DNA of 64,000 bases from CAIWHR01 sp963741355 (GCA_963741355.1 CAVUIG010000029.1:153512-217511); one strand, 5' to 3'; counted from the first letter of the stretch, positions 17,984 to 27,081 are shown. Made by a program: numbers and translations. Notes: generated from the sequence alone by a model not told the origin.

Positions 17984-18241
17984 CTACGCGGGCGCGGTGA
18001 TTCGCTGCAGGACGATCGCGAGCACGTCGTCGACCGTCCGGACTTCGAGTCCCTCGAGCGGAATCTTGATGCCGAACTCCTCCTCGGTGACGAATACGAG
18101 CTCGATGAGGGCGAACGAGTCGATGCCGATGTCGGCGAGCACGGCCCCGGGGGTCAGCAGCGCGGGGTCCACGTCGACCTTCTCGGGGACCACTCGCTTG
18201 AGGCGTTCCAGGATTTCGGCGCGGCCGGGATGGTTTGTCAT
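17984..18241 (-). CDS. Acyl carrier protein
   Basis: 85-residue acyl carrier protein with the phosphopantetheine attachment Ser at position 42 in ADIGIDSFALIELVF. The acidic helices II and III (IELVFVTEEEFGIKIPLEGL) are typical. It is not the housekeeping acpP, which normally lies among the fab genes and reads LGADSLDTVELVM or similar. It follows the hybrid kinase by 12 bases on the minus strand and ends 15 bases from the end of the ketosynthase on the plus strand, so it appears to serve the same pathway. Confidence 0.9.
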   Translation of the reverse strand: MTNHPGRAEILERLKRVVPEKVDVDPALLTPGAVLADIGIDSFALIELVFVTEEEFGIKIPLEGLEVRTVDDVLAIVLQRITAPA

Positions 18242-18253
18242 CCCGGCATTTTA

Positions 18254-20801
18254 TCAGCGCGCGGTGCGTGTGCGCAGCGTCAGCCGGGCGCGCGACTCGT
18301 GCAGCGAGGCCTGCACCGTCGACTTGGTGAGCGCGTAGGTCGTCGACAGCTCGGCCAGCACGCCGGCGCGGTCGCCATCCCGTGACGAGGACAGTTGCTC
18401 GCGCATCGCCCGGCAATTCGCGACCAGCGCCGTCGCGCCGATCGAGGCGCCGGTGCCCTCGAGGATGTGCAGCGCGTCGCGTGCAGCGCGCGTATTCGCG
18501 CCGTGCGACGCGGCACGCAGGTCGGAAATTGCCTTCTCCATCTCGGAGAACGCGGCCGACACGTACTGGTCGAGGAACCTCGCGTCGTCGCGCGCAATCC
18601 GCCGCAACGCCTGGATTCGATCGGTGTCGACCAGCACCGGAGATTTCGGCGCGGCCGGAGCCTTCTCCGACCGTGGCACCAGCGTGAGCGTCTCACCGCG
18701 CGCCCCCGCACCTGCCATGACGCGCCCGATCGTCGCCAGCAGCATTGCCGACGTCACGGGCTTGGTCACGAATTCGTCCGCCCCGGCCTCGATGCTTTCC
18801 TGCTTCGCCGCAGGGGTTGCATCGGCCGAGAGAATGATGATCGGGAGCTTGGCCCCACCGATCGAGCTCGCACGATAGAGCTTCACGACATCGGGCCCGC
18901 TCATGTCGGGCATGTTGAGGTCGATGATCGCGAGGTCGAGATTTCCAGCCGACATCAGATCGAAGGCGCGATCACCACGCTCGGCGGTGAATACCTTGTG
19001 GCCGGCGTCCTCGAGGATCCGCGACAGCAGCAGCTGATTGCTCGTATTGTCATCGGCGAGCAGCACGCGCAGCGAGGGCACGACGCCGCTGTCGGGCAGC
19101 GACGGTGCTTCGGCGCTGACGGGCAACTCGAGCCGGTGCACCAGCGCGCTCAGCGTGTCGCGCAGCAGCACGACCGAGGCGTCAAGCGGAAGCAGCGCCG
19201 ATGCGCCGCCCGCCACCAGCGACGCGCGCTGCATCGGCGAGAACGAAGGCGACATTACGAGCCACGGCGCCGAGATTCCGGAGCTCTCGCGCAACACGGC
19301 TTCGGTGAACGCCGCGGCTTCGGCCGCCGGCATCAACAGCAGAGCCGCGAAGTAGCGCTGCGCGTCGAACGTCCTCGCCTCGCCGGACGTCGGCGCGGCA
19401 ACAACCGAATCGAGTCCCAGTGCGCGCAACGATGCGACCGCCTCGTCGACCGGCCCTCCGGCCTCGCCGACGACCAATACCTGCCGCGACGGCGCCCCAT
19501 TCCACAGGCTGCGCCGCAGGCGCCGGCGCGGGAAGTCTCAACTCGATCCAGAACGTACTGCCTTTTCCGGGCGCGCTGATCACTCCGATCTTGCCGCCCA
19601 TGAGCTCGGTCAGGTCGCGGGCGATCGACGTACCGAGGCCCGTGCCCCCATACTTGCGCGTCGCCGAGCTGTCGACCTGCACGAAGCGCTCGAACAGATG
19701 CTCCTGCTGGTCGAGCGGGATTCCAATGCCGGAATCGATGACTTCGAAGCGGATGCGGTCGTCCGTCAGGCAGGACGCGCGCAGCGAGACACCGCCCGTC
19801 GCCGTAAACTTGAACGCGTTGTTGAGCAGGTTGCCGAGCACGTGACTGAGATGGTTCGGGTCGCCGAGGACGTTCATCGGCAGGCTGGCATCGAGCTGCA
19901 TGCTCCAAGAGAGCCCCTTGACCGCGCTTTGGGGCCGCACCATCGCGGCCAGCTGCTGCAGGAAGTACCAGAGGTTGAACGCCCGCGGGTCGGCCCGCTC
20001 CGCGCCCGCCTCGAGCTTCGACATCTGCAGCACCGCATCGACGGACGTCTTCAGCGTCTTGACGGCGCTGCCCAGCATTCCGACCAGTTCGCGGTCGTCC
20101 GGCGTCATCTTTCGCGACCGGAGCAGATCGTAGACAGCGAAGACTCCGGTCAGCGGCGTGCGGAGCTCATGGCTCACGTTGGCGACGAATCGACTCTTCG
20201 CGTTCGACAGCTGCTCGGCGGCATCCTTTTGCGCCGTCAGCCGGATCAGCAGCACGAGCACGTACAACGGGACGATTGCGATGGCGAGGAGCAGGCCGAT
20301 GCCCACAGCCCGGTGTTGAATCCAGAAGGGGACGAACAACAGCAGCGCGGAGAAGCCGATCAGCGAAAGCCAGTACGACGTGAGCAGGTAGCGCGGCCCG
20401 AACCTGAAGCCGTTCCCCACCGTGACCCAGAGATAGACGCCGATCATCGCGACGCCGCCCTCGCCCGCACCCGCCATACCGAGTGTGAGCGCCATGTTGT
20501 CGGACATGATCCCGAGGTAGCGCAGTGGGACGACATGCGCCTTGCTGCGCTGAAGCCACCAGATCATGCCGAGGCCAACGACGGCGTCGCCGACGCCGGC
20601 AATGAGGCCGAGCGCCAAGCCGGGATGCAGCCCGTCGCCGCTGAGAATCAGGTACCAGACATACGCGATGCTCACGCTGCACACGCCCACGCGGATCCGC
20701 GCCTGCTCGATATCGGGATTTCTCCCGCCCGAGCCGACGGCGGCGCGCATCTTTCGAGCGACGGCACTGCCCAGCAGCATGAGTTGGTACTTGAGACTCA
20801 T
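18254..20801 (-). CDS. rpfC: RpfC-like hybrid histidine kinase, one frameshift
   Basis: Membrane sensor for a DSF-family signal, about 848 residues. Order: short N-terminal tail, about five to six membrane helices (residues 36-188), HisKA with the phosphorylated His at 211 (ANVSHELRTPLTG), HATPase with N box (HVLGNLLNNAFKFTATGG), G1 (DSGIGIP) and G2 (KYGGTGLGTSIA), REC (LRVLLADDNTSNQ and IIDLNMPDMSG), and a C-terminal HPt (ALHILEGTGASIGA). The order matches Xanthomonas RpfC. A frame change lies near 19497 between the ATPase domain (PVEWGA) and the linker (SRQVLVVGEAGG). ATG 20801 abuts the hydrolase stop, so the two are co-translated; the ACP follows. Confidence 0.85.
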
Positions 20802-21821
20802 CTAAAAGAGGGCGGTGGAGCCAGCTGGCGTGCGACCCTTCGTCCCGGAAGGAGGCACAACACTCGACGACACGCCATGGTTGCTGGCCCTACCAACCAG
20901 CTCTGCCTGCAATAACCATGCCGTGATCCGGTCCCAGAACCACGGGCCGGCGGGACGCCGAAGGAAAGCGAAATGACCGAGGTGCCGCATGCCGAGGTCG
21001 GCCGGGGCCACGATTTCGTGGACAACCGCGAGATTCGGATACGCCGCGAGCAGGCGCCTGCCGGCCTCCGGCGGCGCGAATGCGTCGTCAGTGATGGACA
21101 ACACGAGGGTGGGACACGCAACCTCACCATAGCCCGCAAGTATCCTCTCGAATCGCCGCCGATGCTCGGGTGTCGCCATGAGCTGCGGCTGACGACGCCC
21201 AGCCCACTGCATCGCAACTCCCTTGGGCAGGTCCTCGCCAAGGCGCAGTGCCCGGCCGGGAAAGAACCCGACCATTTTCGTCACCGCGGGCATGACTCCA
21301 TGCCATGTGACCTGCAGTGCCCGGCGCCATTTCCGTCCGTAGTCCCGCCAATATCCCGTATGGGGTGCCATCATGACAATTCGGGCGAGGCGCGGGGCGT
21401 CGGGCGCCGCCCCGATCAGCAGATTTCCCACGCTGTGGCCGATCGCACAGACCGGCACGTCCGGAAACACCTTTGCCGCCATTGCAACGGCGGCGCCCAA
21501 ATCCTCGCGACCCCAGTGCTCGAGGCCGGCCTCGAGGCCGCGCAGGCTGCCGTGTCGCGATTCACCGATGCCGCGATAGTCGAACGTGAGCACCGAAATC
21601 CCGCAGCCCGCAAGATGGTCGGCGAGCCCGCCGTACAGGCGAGCCGGAATCCCGCCGCCGCACGCGATGACCACAACGGTCCTGGGAATCCCCTCGCCCG
21701 ACGGGACGTGCCAATGCCCCGACAGCACGTAACCGTCCGCGGCCGGAAACTTGACCGGCCGCCGGCATTTGGTGGCGTCGCCGGACGCGGCACGGTTGGT
21801 CGATGTGACCGTCGAATCCAT
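20802..21821 (-). CDS. Alpha/beta hydrolase in the DSF-like locus
   Basis: Serine hydrolase of the alpha/beta fold, 339 residues. Visible elements: an oxyanion region (VVVIACGGGIPARLYGGLAD), VLTFDYRGIGESRHGS, the nucleophile elbow GHSVGN, a late acid (LSITDDAFAPPEAG) and His (LGHFAFLRRP). It resembles uncharacterised hydrolases of the COG4757 type. The substrate is unknown; with an rpfC-like gene directly after it (no intergenic base) and desaturase, ACP and ketosynthase nearby, an acyl thioester or ester is a reasonable guess. ATG 21821 preferred over TTG 21824. The 263 bases upstream to the desaturase contain no gene and should hold its promoter. Confidence 0.75.
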   Translation of the reverse strand: MDSTVTSTNRAASGDATKCRRPVKFPAADGYVLSGHWHVPSGEGIPRTVVVIACGGGIPARLYGGLADHLAGCGISVLTFDYRGIGESRHGSLRGLEAGLEHWGREDLGAAVAMAAKVFPDVPVCAIGHSVGNLLIGAAPDAPRLARIVMMAPHTGYWRDYGRKWRRALQVTWHGVMPAVTKMVGFFPGRALRLGEDLPKGVAMQWAGRRQPQLMATPEHRRRFERILAGYGEVACPTLVLSITDDAFAPPEAGRRLLAAYPNLAVVHEIVAPADLGMRHLGHFAFLRRPAGPWFWDRITAWLLQAELVGRASNHGVSSSVVPPSGTKGRTPAGSTALF

Positions 21822-22084
21822 CAACTGGTTGCCCCGTTCTGCGATTGCCGGGGATCGGGGTGCCGCGTCAGCCTTCCGAATCGGGGCTCAGGCAGGCCCG
21901 GCATGAACAATCGAAACGTGCCTGGGCATCCTGCCTCTTCTGAAGCCAACAAAAGTTCCGACCGGGACCGCGTTCAGGCACTCCAGTCCAAATCTACTCT
22001 CCTGCGGGCATTTTGGCAGAATCGACACAAGGGTGCGAGCAATCCGCCATTTCATGCGCTGAATCGCGTCCGAAGCGTTGGATT

Positions 22085-22999
22085 TCAGGCACTTGTCCGG
22101 GATATCCCCGCGAGGCCACCCTCCTCCAAAACCGCCCGTGGCACGTTGCTCCTGAGGTTTCGTATCAGGCCAACGGCGCCCAACGCGCGCAACGCGAAAT
22201 ACGTGAAGTCGATCTCATACCAGGCAAATCCGGCCCTCGCGCTGTAGGCGTGCCGGTGGTGATTGTTGTGCCACCCTGCTCCAAGCGTGACCAGCGCGAC
22301 CAACGGGCGATTGACCGAGAAATCGTTGGTGTCGTAGCGACGGTATCCAAAGGGCAGGTCCGGGCGATGACACAGCGTGTTCACCATGGCGGTCGTGTTC
22401 ATCGAAAGAAAGCACGGCAGCGAAAACCCCCAGAGAAACGCGCCGACGCCGTCGATCCCTGCCCCAAGCCAGCCGAGATGGCCAGCGAGGATCAGCAGCG
22501 ACCCCACCCCGTAGAGGGGCAGCAGGTAGTGCCGGTTGAGCCACCGCAGCTCGGGGTAGCAGGCAAAGTCGGAAATCCGGTCGAGATCGGTCGACGAGAA
22601 ACCCTCGACGTATACGAACCCGTAGTAGGCGTGCAGGAACGAGTGCGCCTGCGGCGAGTGCGCATCCTTGTCGGTATCGGCAAACTTGTGATGGTCGCGA
22701 TGCCTGGCGGCCCACCACAGCGGTCCGCGCTGCCCTGCCTGCAGTGCAATCAAGGCGAGAACGAACTGCACCGGCCGGCTCGCCGCGTAGGCGCGGTGCG
22801 CGAAGTAGCGATGGTTGACCCCTTCCATCGCCCACGCGCGAATGAGATAGCTTACCGCACACAGCCAGAGCAGCGGCGCATTGACCGGGACGATGAGCAA
22901 CGCCAGCAGGCAGCCCCCCAGCCGCTCGAGGATGATGAGCTTGGCGGTCGGCACGCTTACGCCGCGTTCGACGCCGTATCGCAGTGCGCGCGAGGTCAT
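22085..22999 (-). CDS. Acyl-CoA/acyl-lipid fatty-acid desaturase
   Basis: Membrane di-iron desaturase, 304 residues, introducing a double bond into an acyl chain at the inner membrane. All three histidine boxes are present: NHRYFAHR, RHRDHHKFAD and GWHNNHHRHAYSAR, with hydrophobic helices between. The closest family is the delta-9-type acyl-CoA desaturase. It lies on the minus strand between bpt and the hydrolase, 104 bases after bpt and 263 before the hydrolase, so it could belong to either transcript. Its place next to rpfC/rpfF homologues suggests a role in shaping or supplying the fatty-acid signal, but membrane-lipid desaturation is an equal alternative. Confidence 0.85.
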   Translation of the reverse strand: MTSRALRYGVERGVSVPTAKLIILERLGGCLLALLIVPVNAPLLWLCAVSYLIRAWAMEGVNHRYFAHRAYAASRPVQFVLALIALQAGQRGPLWWAARHRDHHKFADTDKDAHSPQAHSFLHAYYGFVYVEGFSSTDLDRISDFACYPELRWLNRHYLLPLYGVGSLLILAGHLGWLGAGIDGVGAFLWGFSLPCFLSMNTTAMVNTLCHRPDLPFGYRRYDTNDFSVNRPLVALVTLGAGWHNNHHRHAYSARAGFAWYEIDFTYFALRALGAVGLIRNLRSNVPRAVLEEGGLAGISRTSA

Positions 23000-23103
23000 G
23001 GGTCAGTGATGCAGGATGCCGAAATGCATCGTGGTGCGACGAAGGGTTCGGGCCGCAATAGTGATCTGACGGAGTGCGGGGGCTTCGCAATGTCCAGCGC
23101 CAG

Positions 23104-23823
23104 CTAAAGCCGCCGCCACTCGCCGCCGATCAGCCCTTCGATCGGCTGGAACGTCGCCTTGTACGCCATCTTGCGGCTTTCGGCGATCCAGTAGCCGAGG
23201 TAGAGGTGGGGCAGTCCCTGCTCCCGGCAACGCTCGATCTGCCACAGGATCGCAAAGCTGCCGTAACTCGTTCCGGCCACGCCGGGCTCGAAGAACGTGT
23301 AGACCGACGACAGCCCGTCGGCCAGGCGGTCGACGAGGCTCACGATGCGCAGCACGCCACGCTCGCGGAATTCGATCAAGTCGGTGGCGACGTTGCTGTG
23401 AAGGAGGAAATGCTGGTACTGCTCGCGGCTGTCCTGGTCCATGCCGCCGCCGGGATGGCGGTCGCGCTGATAGCGCAGGTAGAGCGCGTAATGCTCCGGA
23501 TCGAACGCAAGCTCGCGGCGCGCGGCGACGAGGTCGCGATGGTCGCGCAGGCAGCGCTTCTGCGTCCGGTTCGGGCTGAAATTCGCGACGTCGACCCGCA
23601 CCGGAACGCAGGCCCGGCAGTGATCGCAATACGGCCGGTACGTGAACGCGCCGCTGCGGCGGAATCCCAGCCGGACGAGCTCGCTGTAGGTGCGCGAGTC
23701 GATGAGGTGACTTGGCGTGGCGACCTGCGAGCGCGCCGCGCGTCCCGGCAGGTAGCTGCACGGGTACGGCGCCGTCGCGTAGAACTGCAGCGACGCGAGC
23801 GGGAGGTCGTTGAGCTTCGTCAC
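23104..23823 (-). CDS. bpt: Aspartate/glutamate leucyltransferase (arginyltransferase family, Bpt)
   Basis: Attaches leucine from Leu-tRNA to N-terminal Asp or Glu, creating an N-degron for ClpS-ClpAP. 239 residues with the family motifs ATAPYPCSYLPGRAARSQV, SGAFTYRPYCDHCRACVPVR and YKATFQPIEGLIGGEWRRL. GTG start at 23823 overlaps the aat stop (GTGA), so the two N-degron enzymes are translationally coupled. Short bacterial members of this family are Bpt rather than eukaryotic ATE1. Confidence 0.92.
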   Translation of the reverse strand: MTKLNDLPLASLQFYATAPYPCSYLPGRAARSQVATPSHLIDSRTYSELVRLGFRRSGAFTYRPYCDHCRACVPVRVDVANFSPNRTQKRCLRDHRDLVAARRELAFDPEHYALYLRYQRDRHPGGGMDQDSREQYQHFLLHSNVATDLIEFRERGVLRIVSLVDRLADGLSSVYTFFEPGVAGTSYGSFAILWQIERCREQGLPHLYLGYWIAESRKMAYKATFQPIEGLIGGEWRRL

Positions 23824-24527
23824 CTGAGCACGTCTTCCACGGAGGGCGCACGCCACGGGTCTTGCGGCGCAACGCAGTTTACCAACGCGGCAACCCGCCG
23901 CGCAAACTCGGCGCGCGGGATCGCGCGCGCTCCGAACGACGCGAGATGGCCCGTCTCCTGCTGGCAGTCGATCAGCGGCATCCGCCGCGACCGCGCGATC
24001 GCCACCAGATTCGCCAGCGCGACCTTGGAGGCGTCGGTCTCGCGCGCGAACATCGACTCGCCGAAGAACATGCTGCCGATCGAGACGCCGTAGAGCCCGC
24101 CGACGAGGCGTCCCTCGTGCCATGCCTCGACCGAGTGCGCATGCCCCTGCGCGTGCAGGGCGCCGTAGGCGGCGGCGACAGCCGGCGTGATCCAGGTCCC
24201 TTCCTGCCCGCGGCGCGGCGTTCCGGCACACGCCGCCACGGTCTCGCGAAACGCGGTATCGACGCGGATCTCGAAGGTCCCTCGCGCCACCGCCTTGCGC
24301 AGCGAGCGCGCGATGCGGAATTCGTCGACGAACAGCACGAAGCGCGGATCGGGCGACCACCACAATACCGGCTGGCCTTCGCTGTACCAGGGGAAGATGC
24401 CCTGCCGATAGGCCTCGAGCAGCCGGTCGGGATCCAGCCGCTCGCTGGCGGCGAGCAGCCCGTTCGGATCCTCGAATGCGGTTTCCACCGGCGGGAACGG
24501 CGCTCCAGGACGCAGCCACGGAATCAT
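23820..24527 (-). CDS. aat: Leucyl/phenylalanyl-tRNA-protein transferase
   Basis: Adds Leu or Phe to N-terminal Lys or Arg, the other branch of the bacterial N-degron pathway. 235 residues starting MIPWLRPGAPFPPVETAF, the usual Aat N-terminus; the open frame extends further upstream to 24641 but without family sequence. Motifs: GIFPWYSEGQPVLWWSPDPR, TWITPAVAAAYGALHAQGHAHSVE (split here into two by wording only) and GSMFFGESMFAR. Overlaps bpt. It diverges from tag across 113 bases. Confidence 0.93.
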   Translation of the reverse strand: MIPWLRPGAPFPPVETAFEDPNGLLAASERLDPDRLLEAYRQGIFPWYSEGQPVLWWSPDPRFVLFVDEFRIARSLRKAVARGTFEIRVDTAFRETVAACAGTPRRGQEGTWITPAVAAAYGALHAQGHAHSVEAWHEGRLVGGLYGVSIGSMFFGESMFARETDASKVALANLVAIARSRRMPLIDCQQETGHLASFGARAIPRAEFARRVAALVNCVAPQDPWRAPSVEDVLR

Positions 24528-24640
24528 CGGCGGATTCTGCCACGCGCGCCGCGCCACGGAGAACGATGTTCGCGGCATCGCGATTGCGGCGCGCGGCACC
24601 ACCCACGATAATCGGACGACCGAGACGCCATCGATTGCCA

Positions 24641-25381
24641 ATGCCGAAAATCCCCGTCCGCTGCCCCTGGGCCGAAGGCAGCGCGAAGTACGCCGCCTAT
24701 CACGATCACGAATGGGGCGTTCCCGTCCACGACGACCGCGTCTTCTTCGAGTTCCTGCTGCTCGAAGGCGCGCAGGCGGGACTGTCGTGGTCGACCATCC
24801 TCAACAAGCGCGACGGCTATCGCGACGCCTTCGCCGGATTCGACCCGCAAAAGGTCGCGCGGTTCGACGCGCGCCGGGTCGCGCGGCTGCTCGAAAACGA
24901 AGGCATCGTGCGCAACCGGCTCAAGGTCGCGAGCGCGGTCGGCAATGCGCGCGCATTCCTCGCGACGCAGGAGGAATTCGGCAGCTTCGACGCCTACGTC
25001 TGGGCGTTCGTCGACGGGCAGGCGCGTCAGAACCGCTGGCGCACGCTGGCGCAGGTCCCTGCGAAGACGGCGCAATCGGACGCGCTGTCGAAGGACCTCG
25101 CGCGCCGCGGCTATCGCTTCGTCGGCTCGACGATCGTCTATGCGTTCATGCAGGCGACGGGCCTCGTCAACGACCACCTGGTCAGCTGCCCGCGCTGGCG
25201 CGAAGTGCAGGCGCAGCGCCGTGAGCCGCGAATCGCGTCCGCGCGCCCCGATCCGGTAAAATCGTCGCGCCGCGCCCCGGTAGCTCAGTGGATAGAGCAG
25301 TCCCCTCCTAAGGGACAGGTCACACGTTCGATTCGTGTTCGGGGCGCCAGAATCCAGCGCGCCGCCGCCGACCTCGGCTAG
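24641..25381 (+). CDS. tag: DNA-3-methyladenine glycosylase I, frame runs through tRNA-Arg
   Basis: Base-excision repair enzyme removing 3-methyladenine. The family core is complete: RCPWAEGSAKYAAYHDHEWG (zinc Cys and His), LEGAQAGLSWSTILNKRDGY, and the C-terminal LVNDHLVSCPRW with the zinc His and Cys. Tag proteins normally end 10-20 residues after CPRW, but this frame stays open through the whole tRNA-Arg gene to TAG 25379-25381. A TGA at 25222-25224 one frame away would give the expected end, so a one-base error near 25195-25220 is likely and the true gene probably ends at 25224. Confidence 0.85.
   Translation: MPKIPVRCPWAEGSAKYAAYHDHEWGVPVHDDRVFFEFLLLEGAQAGLSWSTILNKRDGYRDAFAGFDPQKVARFDARRVARLLENEGIVRNRLKVASAVGNARAFLATQEEFGSFDAYVWAFVDGQARQNRWRTLAQVPAKTAQSDALSKDLARRGYRFVGSTIVYAFMQATGLVNDHLVSCPRWREVQAQRREPRIASARPDPVKSSRRAPVAQWIEQSPPKGQVTRSIRVRGARIQRAAADLG
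25274..25349 (+). tRNA. tRNA-Arg (anticodon CCT)
   Basis: 76-base cloverleaf with encoded CCA. Acceptor GCCCCGG pairs with TCGGGGC (one G-T pair); D arm GCTCAGTGGATAGAGC; anticodon stem GTCCC/GGGAC with loop CTCCTAA giving CCT; T arm ACACG/CGTGT with TTCGATT; discriminator G. Confidence 0.95.
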
Positions 25382-26007
25382 CGCCGAATCGAGGGATTGA
25401 GCGTGTAGAGCCCCGTCACCGCCGCCTGCGCGAGGACGTGCCCGGTCATCGCCTTGCGCGCGTCCGCTCCGCCGAACACGCCGGCGACGCCCAGCCGCGC
25501 CACGTCGAGCGCGAACAGCGTGAACGTGTAATGGTGGACGATCGAATCGTTCCATGGCGGACAGGGCCCGTCGTAGCCGAAATAGTTGCCCGCCATGTCC
25601 TTGTCGCCGGCGAACCAGCCGGTGTAATCGTTGATCCCCTGGCGCGCGCCGCGCGGCGCCATCGGGCCCGGCTTGCCGCGCGCGGTGACGCCGTCGGAGA
25701 ACTCGCCGCGGACGATCGCCGCCGCGTCGGCAGGCAGGTCGACGAGAATCCAGTGGAAGAAGTCCACGCGCGGCAGCGACGCCGGCACGACGCGGCCCTC
25801 CTGGTTCACGTCGTCGCCGCGCGACGGAACGTCCGGATCGTGGCAGACGAGCGCGAGCGATTGCGCTGCGGCGGGAACATCCGTCCACGAGAAGTCCGGA
25901 TTGCGGTTGCCGGACAGCTTCACGTGCTGCGCCGGATCGATCGCGCCGAACGCGAATTCGGCGGGAATCGCGCCGCCGTCGACAAACGCGGTGGTCGCGA
26001 GCTTCAC
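25378..26007 (-). CDS. YbhB/YbcL-family (Raf kinase inhibitor-like) protein
   Basis: Phosphatidylethanolamine-binding-protein fold of the YbhB/YbcL family; biochemical role in bacteria unclear. 209 residues with GNRNPDFSWTDVPAAAQSLA, the acidic CHDPDVP pocket motif, DFFHWILVDLPA, and GYDGPCPPWNDSIVHHYTFT. GTG start at 26007 overlaps the GST stop as GTGA. In this assembly the frame is open upstream into the GST and PhaM genes, which I treat as an artefact (see findings). Confidence 0.85.
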   Translation of the reverse strand: MKLATTAFVDGGAIPAEFAFGAIDPAQHVKLSGNRNPDFSWTDVPAAAQSLALVCHDPDVPSRGDDVNQEGRVVPASLPRVDFFHWILVDLPADAAAIVRGEFSDGVTARGKPGPMAPRGARQGINDYTGWFAGDKDMAGNYFGYDGPCPPWNDSIVHHYTFTLFALDVARLGVAGVFGGADARKAMTGHVLAQAAVTGLYTLNPSIRR

Positions 26008-26658
26008 GCCTGCTTCCAGTGCGGGGGAATCGTCTTGTCGAAATACGGCAACGCCTGGATTCGCGCCTTCCACGCGCGGAGCTCGGGCGTCAGCAGGCCG
26101 TCCGCACCGAGGTCGGGCAGCTGCTTGGTTTCGCATCGATTCATGAACGCGACCAGCGGATAGAACGCGTAATCGGCGGCCGACAGCGGGCCGGCGAGAA
26201 ACTCGCCGCGCATCGACTTCGTGAACATCGCGTACTCCTCCGTCAGCGCCTTTCGCGCGTCGGCGAGCTTCTGCGCGTCGCGCTCCTCCGGCTTCGTGTA
26301 GAAGGCATAGCGTGATGATGGCGTCGACCGGCTTCTCGAAATAGTTGTCGACCTCGAGGATCAGGCGGCGGACGAGCGCCCTCGCCTTCGCGTCGCCCGG
26401 GAAGAGCCGCGCGCCCGTCGCGGGAAAGGCCTCGTCCAGGTACTCGACGATGGCGTTCGATTCGTAGAGCGTGAAATCGCCGTCGACGAGCACCGGGACC
26501 TGATGGCGCGGATTGAGCGCGAGGAACTCGGGCTTGCGCGTGTCGCCCGCCGCGAACGAAATCACCTTCAGTTCGTAAGGGAGCGCCTTGTGCTCGAGGG
26601 CGAGCTGCGCGCGCCATGCATAGGGGGAACCGGATCCGTAGTAGAGAATGAGACTCAT
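26004..26658 (-). CDS. Glutathione S-transferase, one frameshift
   Basis: Soluble GST-family protein of about 217 residues. The N-terminal thioredoxin-like domain reads MSLILYYGSGSPYAWRAQLA, with the cis-Pro motif HQVPVLVDGDFTLYESNAI (the ESNAI glutathione-binding motif). The helical C-terminal domain continues in another frame after about 26310 (RYAFYTKPEERDAQKLADAR, then GEFLAGPLSAADYAFYPLV). Substrate unknown. It lies 28 bases after phaM and overlaps the ybhB-like gene. Confidence 0.85.
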
Positions 26659-26686
26659 CGTGTGCCTTGGGTGGGTTGAACGGTGA

Positions 26687-27081
26687 TCAGGTCTTCTTGT
26701 TGCGGCCATGGGCGTCGGCTTGGGCGGCTCCTGCTGCGGCATCTGCCCGGCGCGCAGCGCCTCGAGCGAGGCCTTCTGCAGCTCCATCGTCTTGATGCTC
26801 ATCTGCATCATGCTGAGGGTCATCTGCAGCCAGCCTTCGATCACGCGGAGCTCGCCGATCTTGCGCTCGACCTCGGCGGGATCGAGCGTCGCGAACATCG
26901 CGGCGGGATTCGGGAACGGCATGGCCGCGCCCGCCGCGCCCGGCGCCATGCCGGGAAGCCCGAACGCCGGCATCGGCACGCCGAGGGGATTCCACATCTT
27001 CTGCATGAAATCGAGCGCGCTCTGCGGCGAGAACGGAAACCCTTCGGTGCCCGACGGCTTGTCGGGCGGAGGCTGGCTCAT
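26687..27081 (-). CDS. phaM: PhaM-like polyhydroxyalkanoate granule-associated protein
   Basis: Small protein related to PhaM, which in Ralstonia binds PHA synthase and DNA and distributes PHA granules at division. The N-terminal half has FSPQSALDFMQKMWNPLGVP; the conserved helix is DPAEVERKIGELRVIEGWLQ, then MTLSMMQMSIKTMELQKASL. The end should be a short Ala/Lys tail: in one frame the sequence reads AATRRP and stays open into the GST, in the next it ends NKKT-stop at 26687. A one-base slip near 26700 explains this. About 130 residues. ATG 27081 chosen as first Met with family sequence behind it. Confidence 0.72.
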
